Below are positions 1 to 7,050 of a stretch of 18,273 nt of DNA, one piece after another. The position numbers and the translations under genes were made by a program. The DNA comes from Chitinophagales bacterium (GTDB taxonomy: Bacteria; Bacteroidota; Bacteroidia; Chitinophagales; UBA2359). How positions within the stretch are numbered: the stretch's first letter is position 1; every line of letters begins with the position of its first letter. The notes under the pieces were generated by a model. That model had not been told where the DNA came from. It searched no databases and worked only from the letters and a program-made list of their open reading frames with translations. The stretch covers positions 1-18,273 of the forward strand of contig JAHDDN010000064.1 of assembly GCA_020629335.1 (NCBI GenBank), given 5' to 3'.

Positions 1-200
1 CCATCGACTATGGACCATCGACCAAAAAACCAACAGCGAACGAAGTGAGCAACCTCACATCTGACAGCGAAGCGATCTAAAAAATCTATCGACCATGGAC
101 TATCGACCATGGACAAAAAAACAATCTCTCCTCTCTCAGCGAACGCAGTGAGCAATCTCTCCTCTCTCAGCGAAGTGGTCTAAAAAACCATCGACCAAAA
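1..200. repeat. Imperfect tandem repeat block upstream of the aldehyde dehydrogenase gene
   Basis: This stretch is built from two diverged units about 103 bases apart. Each contains AGCGAACG(A/C)AGTGAGCAA, followed by a CAGCGAAG..TCTAAAAAA tail (starts at 34 and 137). Within the second unit a 22-base string beginning CAATCTCTCC occurs identically at 122-143 and 153-174. Between and around the units lie short ATCGACCATGGAC-type strings (1-23, 87-115, 189-198) containing CCATGG palindromes. No reading frame is conserved across the units, and the spacing is too irregular for a CRISPR array. It looks like interspersed intergenic repeat material; function unknown. The rest of the gap (201-252) holds nothing I recognise. 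Confidence 0.7.
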
Positions 201-252
201 ACCAATTTACTACTTAACTAATACACTAATTCACCAATCAACCAATTTTCAC

Positions 253-260
253 TATATTCG
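253..260 (+). promoter_or_regulatory. Possible -7 promoter box for the aldehyde dehydrogenase-aldolase operon
   Basis: TATATTCG matches the Bacteroidota -7 consensus TAnnTTTG at all but one fixed position and lies 23 bases before the ATG at 284. That would give a very short leader. No TTG box is visible at the expected upstream distance, so this is tentative. A perfect palindrome, GCTTTAAAGC (262-271), lies between box and start and could be an operator, but nothing else supports that. Confidence 0.3.
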
Positions 261-283
261 TGCTTTAAAGCAAAAGACAAACT

Positions 284-1213
284 ATGAGTAAAACTAAAGT
301 GGCAATTATTGGGTCGGGGAATATTGGAACTGATCTGATGATTAAGGTTATGCGACTATCGGAGGAGTTAGAGATGGCAGCAATGGTGGGGATTGATCCT
401 GAATCGGATGGATTGGCTCGTGCTAAACGAATGGGAATTGCTATTACGGCGGAGGGAGTAGATGGCTTATTAAAGATGCCTGAATGGACGGATATAAAGT
501 TGGTATTTGATGCTACTTCGGCTAAGGCGCATTTGTATAATTGGGAGAAGGTGAAAGCCTTTCCTGATAAGAAGATGATTGATTTGACACCTGCAGCGGT
601 GGGGCCTTATTTGGTACCGCCTGTGAATTTTGAGATGAATGTGGATGTGCCCAATGTAAATATGGTAACTTGTGGAGGACAGGCGACTATACCGATGGTA
701 GCGGCGGTGAATCGTGTGGCGAAGGTGCATTATGGGGAGATTATTGCTTCTATTGCGAGTAAGTCTGCCGGGCCAGGTACTCGGGCGAATATTGATGAGT
801 TTACGGAGACGACGGCGGAGGCCATTGAAAAAGTGGGGGGAGCTGAAAAGGGAAAAGCCATCATTATTTTAAATCCTGCTGATCCTCCTTTGGTGATGCG
901 TGATACCGTATTTACCTTGAGTGAAATGGGGGATCAAAATGCCATCAGGGAGAGTATTGAGCAAATGGTGGCGGAGGTGCAAAAATATGTGCCTGGTTAT
1001 CAATTGCATCAGGAGGTGCAGTTTGATGAGATTCCCAAATCGGAATCGGTTTTTATTGAGGGATTGGGACATCGGCATGGACTGAAGACTTCTATTTTTT
1101 TGAAGGTAGTTGGGGCGGGTCATTATTTGCCTGATTATGCAGGCAATTTAGATATTATGACCTCAGCTGCATTGGCGACGGGGGAAAGAATTGTAAGATT
1201 AACAAAAGTTTAA
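284..1213 (+). CDS. mhpF: Acetaldehyde dehydrogenase (acylating), MhpF/DmpF family
   Basis: Converts acetaldehyde, NAD+ and CoA to acetyl-CoA in the cytoplasm, the last step of meta-cleavage degradation of catechol-type compounds. The 309 residues are the normal family length. Seen in the protein: an N-terminal Rossmann nucleotide-binding stretch with GSGNIGTDL (residues 10-18), and the active-site cysteine C130 within TCGGQATIP, which forms the thioester intermediate. The C-terminal part is collinear with the family. The stop is followed after four bases by the ATG of the aldolase gene. In this family the two enzymes form a complex that channels acetaldehyde, so co-transcription is expected. 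The leader is A-rich with no Shine-Dalgarno site, usual for Bacteroidota. The ATG at 284 gives the correct N-terminus directly before the Rossmann motif. The upstream hydratase gene seen in many pathway operons is not in the window. Confidence 0.95.
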   Translation: MSKTKVAIIGSGNIGTDLMIKVMRLSEELEMAAMVGIDPESDGLARAKRMGIAITAEGVDGLLKMPEWTDIKLVFDATSAKAHLYNWEKVKAFPDKKMIDLTPAAVGPYLVPPVNFEMNVDVPNVNMVTCGGQATIPMVAAVNRVAKVHYGEIIASIASKSAGPGTRANIDEFTETTAEAIEKVGGAEKGKAIIILNPADPPLVMRDTVFTLSEMGDQNAIRESIEQMVAEVQKYVPGYQLHQEVQFDEIPKSESVFIEGLGHRHGLKTSIFLKVVGAGHYLPDYAGNLDIMTSAALATGERIVRLTKV

Positions 1214-1217
1214 AAAA

Positions 1218-2228
1218 ATGAATCATCCAATATATATTCAAGATGTGAGTTTGAGAGATGGTATGCACGCCATCAAACATCAATATGGAAAAGAGAAATT
1301 AAAGGAAATTGCCATTGCACTGGATAAGGCTGGTGTGGATGCTATTGAAGTATCTCATGGGGATGGCTTAGCTGGTGGTAGTTTCAATTATGGATTTGGT
1401 GCGCATACAGATTGGGAATGGTTAGAGGGATTGAGTGAGGCGCTAAATCATGCGGTTTTGACGACATTGATCTTGCCAGGCATTGCCACGATACACGATC
1501 TTAAAAAAGCGGCTGAGTTAGGAGTTAAGTCTGTGCGAATAGCGACGCATTGTACAGAGGCGGATATTGCTCCGCAGCATATTGAGGCAGCAAAAAAATT
1601 AGGCATGGATGTGGGCGGCTTCTTAATGATGGCCCATATGAATGAGCCTAAAAAATTAGCTGAGCAAGCACTTATTATGGAAGCGGCTGGTGCCGATTGT
1701 GTCTACGTGACAGATTCGGCGGGGGCCTTGTTAATGGATGAGGTAAAAGATAGAATCAAGGCATTTAGAGAGGTGTTAAAACCGACTACAGAAGTGGGGA
1801 TTCACTGCCATCATAATTTATCTCTGGGAGTAGCTAATACCGTTGTTGCGATGCAGCATGGCGCCAATCGTTTGGATGCGTCTTTGGCTGGTATGGGAGC
1901 TGGAGCGGGTAATGCGCCTTTAGAGGTATTAATAGCGGTATTGAATAAAATGGGCGTAGAACATGGATCTGATTTGTATCAATTAATGGATATTGCGGAC
2001 GATATCATTCGTCCCTTACAAGAGCGACCTGTTAGAGTGGACCGAGAGACTTTGTCATTGGGCTATGCAGGCGTTTATTCTTCCTTCTTACTACATTCTG
2101 AAAGAGCCGCGAAAAAGTACGGCTTGGACACTCGTACTATTTTAGTTGAGTTAGGTAAGCGCAAAATGGTGGGTGGTCAGGAGGATATGATTGTGGATGT
2201 AGCGCTGGATATTGTTAATAAAAAATAG
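1218..2228 (+). CDS. mhpE: 4-hydroxy-2-oxovalerate aldolase, MhpE/DmpG family
   Basis: Class II (divalent-metal) aldolase that cleaves 4-hydroxy-2-oxovalerate to pyruvate and acetaldehyde; the acetaldehyde is passed to the dehydrogenase encoded just upstream. The 336 residues match the family, and the HMGL-like TIM barrel is evident. Visible features: the SLRDGMH motif, with R13 and metal ligand D14; H21, at the position of the catalytic base in DmpG/BphI; and the HCHH strand, with metal ligands H196 and H198. The C-terminal DmpG-type communication domain is present ([15 protein letters not shown] region). The gene starts four bases after the dehydrogenase stop in an A-rich spacer, so coupled translation is likely. 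It converges on the kinase gene with only 37 bases between the stops and no clear hairpin terminator in that gap. Confidence 0.95.
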   Translation: MNHPIYIQDVSLRDGMHAIKHQYGKEKLKEIAIALDKAGVDAIEVSHGDGLAGGSFNYGFGAHTDWEWLEGLSEALNHAVLTTLILPGIATIHDLKKAAELGVKSVRIATHCTEADIAPQHIEAAKKLGMDVGGFLMMAHMNEPKKLAEQALIMEAAGADCVYVTDSAGALLMDEVKDRIKAFREVLKPTTEVGIHCHHNLSLGVANTVVAMQHGANRLDASLAGMGAGAGNAPLEVLIAVLNKMGVEHGSDLYQLMDIADDIIRPLQERPVRVDRETLSLGYAGVYSSFLLHSERAAKKYGLDTRTILVELGKRKMVGGQEDMIVDVALDIVNKK

Positions 2229-2265
2229 GCGCTATTCATCACAAAAATGGAGAAACATAGGAGGC

Positions 2266-5028
2266 TTATTTGAGTAATTTTTTGGGAGAATACCCATACT
2301 CTTTAGTAAAACATTTAGAGAAATAACCAGGACTAAGACCTATTTGATAAGCAATCTCTGATATATTACCTGCTTTCTTATCAAGCAATTCTTTCCCTTT
2401 GGCTAATCGAATATTTCGAATCAAATGAGTAACGGAAGAATTGGTCAACGCATGAATTTTTCTATACAATTGTGAACTGCTCATATGCATTAAATCGCTT
2501 AAACGATTAACATTCAAACTTTCATCGTCTATATTTTTGTGGATGATTGCCATGATCTTATTTAAAAAGATTGTTTCTTTATCTTCCTCCACTGTAGTTG
2601 GTGATTGCTTGAAGGCAAAGCTTTTGTACTTTTCTTGCTGATTATTTCGAGTTGCTAATAAATTTTGAGTTTGTAATACTAATTCCTTTGGATTAAATGG
2701 CTTCGACAGATAGGCATCAGCACCATGTTCTAAACCTTCAATTCGGCTTTCCAATGCAGCTTTGGCGGTTAGTAAAATAACTGGAATATGGCTCGTCAAT
2801 GAATCTCCTTTTAATTCACTACAGACTTGATAACCATTTTTACCTGGCATCATGACATCACTTATGATCATATCAGGTATTCGCTCTTTAGCCATTTTCA
2901 AGCCTTCAATTCCATCATAGGCTTGCAAGAGAATAAAGTCATTTTCAAAGATGTTAGTGATATAGTGGTGCATGTCTTCATTGTCCTCTATCAATAAAAG
3001 AATGGGTTTATTTTTAATGGCTGGATCAGCAGTGTTTTTCAATTTAGGTACCATTTCAGGCATAGGCTGGTAGGGCTTTTCTGAAGTTTTCATATCTAAG
3101 ACGATTTCTTCTTCTGGTACTAACTCCATAGGCAATACGATTCTAAAGCTACTCCCCGATCCCAATTCAGATTCTACTTCTATATTTCCATTCATCAAAT
3201 CTGTCAACTCTTTTACTAAAGCCAAACCAATCCCTGTTCCTTCTGCCTCTCTGGTATAGCTACTATCCGCTTGATAAAAGCGATCAAAGATATAAGCGAT
3301 TTCCTCTTCGGCTATCCCTTTACCCGTATCCTTCACTATTAATTCGATATTAAGAGTTTGGTCGTTGACCCTATCTAATAATTGAAATTGACAAATCACC
3401 TGACCTTTAGGGGGTGTAAACTTAAACGCATTTGACAATAAATTGTAAAGGATTTTTTCTATCTTATCTGCATCAAAATTAAGGATCAAATCACCTATAT
3501 CAGAGATGATGTCTAATTGAATTTGCTTTTGATTGGCATGCATTTGGAAGGAGGAAACTAAATCTTCTAAGAAAGGAGCTATTTCCCCATGGCTTGGCTT
3601 TAATTCCATTTTACCCGCTTCCAATTTATTGACATCCAATAACTGATTCACCAATATCAATAAACGATCCGCATTCCGCTTGATGATACGAGCTTGTTTA
3701 ATCATTGCATTGGGATCGGACATCTCTAATATTTGTCCCGCTGGACCTTGAATCAAGGTCAATGGAGTACGCAACTCATGCGTAATTTGAGAAAAGAAAC
3801 GAGTCTTTAATTCTTCTAATTCTTTCAAGCGATTGAGTTCCGCTTTTTTCTCTTTGGCTTGAAATTTAGCTTCGGTCTCACTAGCCGATTTTTGAATTTG
3901 TACATCATGAATCTTCTTCTCTAAATCTGTTCTGATTTTGTGGTACTTCAAGGCATTCTTAAAATCGCCCTTACCTTCATAACAATGACTCAAAAGAAAG
4001 GCTATACCAGAACGATTACCCGCAGGTACAGCTGGATTTTGAATAATATAGTCTATCGCTGATAAATACTCAATAGCCTGATCAAACTCCTCTAAATGCA
4101 TTAAAACTTGCCCCTTCAATATAGAAGCATTTTCAAATTGTTGACGCTGCTCTCGATCCTTAGTAAATTTTATTAATTCTGTCGCCCACTTATCCGCCTC
4201 CTTCATTAACTCCCTATCAATATTATCCGAATCAACGGAGGCTTTATGGGTATAAGCTTCTACTAATCGATTAAGCGAAAAAAATTGATGATCAGCTGCT
4301 TTAGTCTGCTGAGCTAGCTCATAAGCTTTTAATGCATACTCTATGGATTTATCAAACTCATCTGCCAAAAGACTGGTTCTCGACTTTCCACTATAAATAC
4401 TAAATAAATATTTCAAGGAATTATGCTTAGTAAAAATATCAAATGCCTTTTTCAAAAATTCTTGTTGATTAGACTTATCTGGCGTGGCCACCGAATAAAA
4501 GTAATAGGCTAACCCTAATAATAAATCATTCTCTAAAGTATGAGCCAACTCAATCGCTTTTAAATAATACTCAATCCCTTTATCTTTTTGAAGATGTAAA
4601 TGATAGTATTTTCCTAAATAAATTAACGCACTTACCTCCTCCTCTACCATATCGTATTCGCGAGCAATGGCTAATCCCTCCTCATAGCATTTTTTAGACT
4701 TTTCTCTTTCCATCTTAATGCTATGAACAAAGCCCGAATGAATTAAAAACTTAGCTATAAATTGGGACTGATTAAGTTGACGACTCAAGCTCAATGCCTT
4801 ATTAATAATTTCTAAATAAGCCTGCCACTTTCCATCCATCCTAAACAATTCGGCCTGCATATCATAAGCCTCCAACAACTTCAATGGCGCAGAATCCTTT
4901 CCCAACAATACAAATAACTCATCTAATTGTGCCTGAGCCTTAGGCACTGGCAAACATTGAGAGGCACGCAACGCTATTAGTAAATAATCTATACTTTTTC
5001 CATCTTGACTCGAATTGGGGTAATCCAT
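2266..5028 (-). CDS. Cytoplasmic hybrid two-component protein: TPR sensor, histidine kinase, receiver, AraC DNA-binding domain
   Basis: A single 920-residue protein combining sensing, phosphotransfer and DNA binding. Domains in order: helical TPR-like repeats (about 30-370); a charged coiled coil (about 370-410); HisKA with phospho-acceptor H417 in THELRTP; HATPase with N-box N533, G1 box DTGKG (567-571) and G2 box GTGIGLAL (597-604); a receiver with phospho-acceptor D724, T754 and K776; and an AraC-type double helix-turn-helix (about 824-920) ending at the protein terminus. No signal peptide or hydrophobic membrane segment is visible, so unlike the membrane-spanning hybrid systems common in Bacteroidota it should sense an internal signal or partner through its TPRs. 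All key catalytic residues are present. It converges on the aldolase gene; regulation of that operon is possible but not shown. The ATG at 5028 was chosen because the TPR region follows directly. Confidence 0.92.
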   Translation of the reverse strand: MDYPNSSQDGKSIDYLLIALRASQCLPVPKAQAQLDELFVLLGKDSAPLKLLEAYDMQAELFRMDGKWQAYLEIINKALSLSRQLNQSQFIAKFLIHSGFVHSIKMEREKSKKCYEEGLAIAREYDMVEEEVSALIYLGKYYHLHLQKDKGIEYYLKAIELAHTLENDLLLGLAYYFYSVATPDKSNQQEFLKKAFDIFTKHNSLKYLFSIYSGKSRTSLLADEFDKSIEYALKAYELAQQTKAADHQFFSLNRLVEAYTHKASVDSDNIDRELMKEADKWATELIKFTKDREQRQQFENASILKGQVLMHLEEFDQAIEYLSAIDYIIQNPAVPAGNRSGIAFLLSHCYEGKGDFKNALKYHKIRTDLEKKIHDVQIQKSASETEAKFQAKEKKAELNRLKELEELKTRFFSQITHELRTPLTLIQGPAGQILEMSDPNAMIKQARIIKRNADRLLILVNQLLDVNKLEAGKMELKPSHGEIAPFLEDLVSSFQMHANQKQIQLDIISDIGDLILNFDADKIEKILYNLLSNAFKFTPPKGQVICQFQLLDRVNDQTLNIELIVKDTGKGIAEEEIAYIFDRFYQADSSYTREAEGTGIGLALVKELTDLMNGNIEVESELGSGSSFRIVLPMELVPEEEIVLDMKTSEKPYQPMPEMVPKLKNTADPAIKNKPILLLIEDNEDMHHYITNIFENDFILLQAYDGIEGLKMAKERIPDMIISDVMMPGKNGYQVCSELKGDSLTSHIPVILLTAKAALESRIEGLEHGADAYLSKPFNPKELVLQTQNLLATRNNQQEKYKSFAFKQSPTTVEEDKETIFLNKIMAIIHKNIDDESLNVNRLSDLMHMSSSQLYRKIHALTNSSVTHLIRNIRLAKGKELLDKKAGNISEIAYQIGLSPGYFSKCFTKEYGYSPKKLLK

Positions 5029-5240
5029 CAGCAGTTTAAAATTAGAGGGTAGTTAATCACTAAACACAAAATAATAAAATATTTCCTCCTACACTAAATA
5101 TTGGGAACAAATATTTACAAAAATTATGAATTTAAGAATAAACAATCTGAATTAAAAATTGTTTTTCAATTACTTACAAAACACACTCAAACTAAAATGT
5201 TTTAAACTTATGATTTACACATTATGATATATTTTTATTA
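5029..5240. other. AT-rich intergenic leader of the hybrid kinase gene
   Basis: About 210 very AT-rich bases upstream of the kinase start. They must contain the kinase promoter, but I found no exact minus-strand TAnnTTTG box. No open frame, tRNA-like segment or strong hairpin is visible before the repeat element that begins at 5241. Confidence 0.5.
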
Positions 5241-5388
5241 GGGCGGCTTTTCTTGCTATCCACTCTTATGCGGCTATGTCAGTACCACTACGCTAAGGTC
5301 TGCTTGTCTTCCCTTCGGGCAAGCCTGCGCATACCTAAGCTTCGTAGGCACTGCCATGTACGCCACATACCGTTCCTATCAAGGCCGC
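5241..5388 (+). repeat. Structured intergenic repeat, copy A
   Basis: First of three related elements in the window. Reading on plus, it opens with GGGCGGC, then the conserved box GCTATCCACTCTTATG (5255-5270). It closes with CCACATACCGTTCCTATC followed by GGCCGC. Outer GCGGC pairs with GCCGC. Inside the boxes, ATGTCAGTACC (5276-5286) pairs at 9 of 11 positions with GGCACTGCCAT (5347-5357). The reverse complement aligns along its length with 13369-13521. It lies 27 bases beyond the stop of the acetyltransferase gene. Function unknown; no open frame is shared with the other copies. Confidence 0.8.
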
Positions 5389-5415
5389 ATTAAGTTTTTT
5401 GTCCACTTGCTTATA

Positions 5416-5982
5416 TTATACAATAAACTGCCTTTTATCATCCGATAATTTTCGGCTACCCATTCTTACTTCCAATAATTCTCTTCTAATAGGATTGGTG
5501 TAATAACTCAACTCAACTAAATTTCCAAATGTGTCTGTCACCTCAAATCCTGTAATCATAAATCCAAATTTCAATTTAGCTATCAAAATCGCATTATTAG
5601 ACATTTTATGTAGGCTATAAATTCTTTGAAAGCCTATCTCTGTTAATTTTTCAACCGTTTTTTCGAGCATCTTAGTGTAGATGCCTTCCTGACGATATCC
5701 TTCCAAAACAGCCGAATTAATCATATAATAATCGTCTGCACTTTTTTGTATCCCAAAAGACCAAGCTATTATTTGACCTTCTGATTTTGCCACCAAATAG
5801 AGACGAATAGTATCCTTCAATCTACTAAAGTGGTTTTTCCTTTTTTGCTTTTCCTCATCAGACAAAGCTTTTCCAATATCAAAATCAAAGTCATTGCTAA
5901 ATACCTTGCTTCGATGCTCACTGAAAAATGGAATGCATTCTGCTGCTTCTACAAATTTGTATTCGATGTTCATTAAATGCAT
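5416..5982 (-). CDS. GNAT-family acetyltransferase-like protein
   Basis: A 188-residue soluble protein that looks like a GCN5-related N-acetyltransferase. The best evidence is the central segment INSAVLEGYRQEGIYTKMLE (about 94-113), which resembles strand beta-4 and the acetyl-CoA-binding loop, though the usual Q/R-x-x-G-x-G/A signature is only partly kept. A helix and a strand typical of the fold follow (EIGFQRIYSLHKMSNNAILIAKLKFGF). The substrate cannot be predicted. It is a lone minus-strand gene, divergent from the decayed paralogue at 6131, with repeat copy A just past its stop. The start at 5982 is followed by another ATG at 5973; either could be used, as no Shine-Dalgarno site decides. 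Confidence 0.75.
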   Translation of the reverse strand: MHLMNIEYKFVEAAECIPFFSEHRSKVFSNDFDFDIGKALSDEEKQKRKNHFSRLKDTIRLYLVAKSEGQIIAWSFGIQKSADDYYMINSAVLEGYRQEGIYTKMLEKTVEKLTEIGFQRIYSLHKMSNNAILIAKLKFGFMITGFEVTDTFGNLVELSYYTNPIRRELLEVRMGSRKLSDDKRQFIV

Positions 5983-6089
5983 TATTTATATAGACAATTA
6001 ATTAAACTTGAAGGTAAATAGATTTGGATGATTTTACAAGGAATCCTTTACGTTTGTAAAAGAATATCTACGTATTAACAAATTCTTCT

Positions 6090-6097
6090 TATATTTG
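6090..6097 (+). promoter_or_regulatory. Conserved -7 box of the decayed WGR-DUF4132 copy
   Basis: TATATTTG is a perfect match to TAnnTTTG and lies 33 bases before the ATG at 6131. The same octamer, followed by similar bases (GAG..TTATTATT, then CCCCTAAAAT), stands before the intact paralogue at 13885-13892, so the two copies act as a small footprint for a shared promoter. No convincing -33 TTG box was seen. Confidence 0.6.
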
Positions 6098-6130
6098 AGC
6101 TTTATTATTAAGCCCCTAAAATCAGTATCA

Positions 6131-6699
6131 ATGTATCATTTCTATCAAAATCTTGAAAAAAAAACTTATCATGAAATCACATTGGATGAGAATAATTTTT
6201 CAGTCAAAACTAAAGGTGGAGATTTTAGAACTTATCATAGAAATAATAAGGATAAAGAGCGTACCAAATCTTATAAAAAATTAGACACCGCAAAGTAATT
6301 AAAGTCGCAAAAGATAAAGAAAAAACGACCCTCATTGATCAATATAATGGAGAAAAGCTAAGCGATTATCGCTTCCGTTCTGTCCTAGGAAAAAGGGGCT
6401 GGAAAAGAGGCTCCGTAGTAGATGGTGGTATGGTAGAAAATTATAAAAAGACCTATGCTGAATTCGGTATTGACGTATTTATAGGAGTCGGTGATATGGG
6501 TGTTTATGCGGGCGATTATAGCGAAAACATCCATTTAAAAACCATCTATTTTGTCAAAGCTAATAGCGTGAAGACAGGCAGTTATGTCTATGACACCTAC
6601 AAAAATGATGAGGACGAACGCCTATTCAAATTAAAGGATTTACCAGCATTGGTTTATTCCGAGACGATGTATGATATAGCAGTATTATTAAAGAAGTAA
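6131..6699 (+). pseudogene. Internally deleted, frameshifted remnant of a WGR-LRR-DUF4132 gene
   Basis: The two ends of a large gene joined directly. The first 55 codons (6131-6295) match the WGR-like N-terminus of the intact paralogue at 14123 (MYHFYQN.. against MYRFYQD..) and stop at TAA 6296-6298. From about 6292, in another frame, an open stretch to the stop at 6697-6699 matches the DUF4132 C-terminus closely (for example SDYRFRSV, GKRGWKRGSVVD, TGSYVYDTYKNDEDERLFKL). Everything corresponding to about codons 56-1248 of the paralogue, all leucine-rich repeats and the helical middle, is gone: roughly 3.6 kb. The junction lies at CAAAG, and an AAAG shared by both parental ends suggests a microhomology deletion. 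The promoter box upstream is intact, so a 55-residue peptide could still be made; a function for it is not supported. The C-terminal piece could start only internally, for example at the ATG at 6430. Confidence 0.88.
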
Positions 6700-7050
6700 T
6701 TGAATAAGGGCGCACCCCCTGCGCTCGTAAAAAACGATTGATTGAATAAATAACATTCATCGTTCATTATTATGTATTCATCATTCGCCGAAGGCGCAGG
6801 GGTCGGGCTATCCGCTATTATGTGGCTAAAACAGTAATGGGTATTGGGTAATGAGTATTGAGATAAGTACTCACTACTTTATACCCACTACTCAATACTA
6901 AAAAGCCACATACCGCTTCTATCCCTTGCGCAGATTTTTGAGTAGTAGGTAAGTTTACCAATGCCAAACAGATATTTTATTTGTATCCTTATGGGCGCAC
7001 AAGCGAAACGCTTGCGGCAAAAAAAAATATTCATCATTCATAATTCATAG
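6700..7050. other. Convergent intergenic region between the pseudogene and hsdR
   Basis: No gene is visible. The stretch holds a short GCGC-ending hairpin just after the pseudogene stop (GCGCACCCCCTGCGC, 6711-6725), repeat copy B (6794-6932), and near 6999-7013 the small hairpin CAAGCG-AAA-CGCTTG. That hairpin is followed by an A-run rather than T-run on plus, so it is not a typical terminator for either gene. The remainder is AT-rich. Confidence 0.6.
6794..6932 (+). repeat. Structured intergenic repeat, copy B
   Basis: It shares with copies A and C the box GGGCTATCCGCTATTATGTGGCT on the left and AGCCACATACCGCTTCTATC on the right. The outer stem differs in sequence but still pairs: GCGCAGGGG (6794-6802) against CCCTTGCGC (6923-6931). 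The inner arm is completely different, a long AT-rich imperfect hairpin built from TATTGGGTAATGAG and its near complement near 6880-6898. It lies in the convergent gap between the pseudogene and hsdR. The mix of kept motifs, kept pairing and changed stem sequence is why it is called the same element. Confidence 0.72.

Noticed and set aside
1..200. CRISPR array
   Set aside because: Units are few, unequal in length and diverged, without constant repeats separated by unique spacers, and no cas gene is present.
6095..6130. Upstream TTG start for the decayed paralogue
   Set aside because: The TTG lies inside the -7 box, and the intact copy begins at the ATG homologous to 6131.
6999..7013. Intrinsic terminator for hsdR
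   Set aside because: The CAAGCG/CGCTTG hairpin is followed by an A-run on plus and has no T-run after it on minus, so it fits neither strand's terminator pattern.
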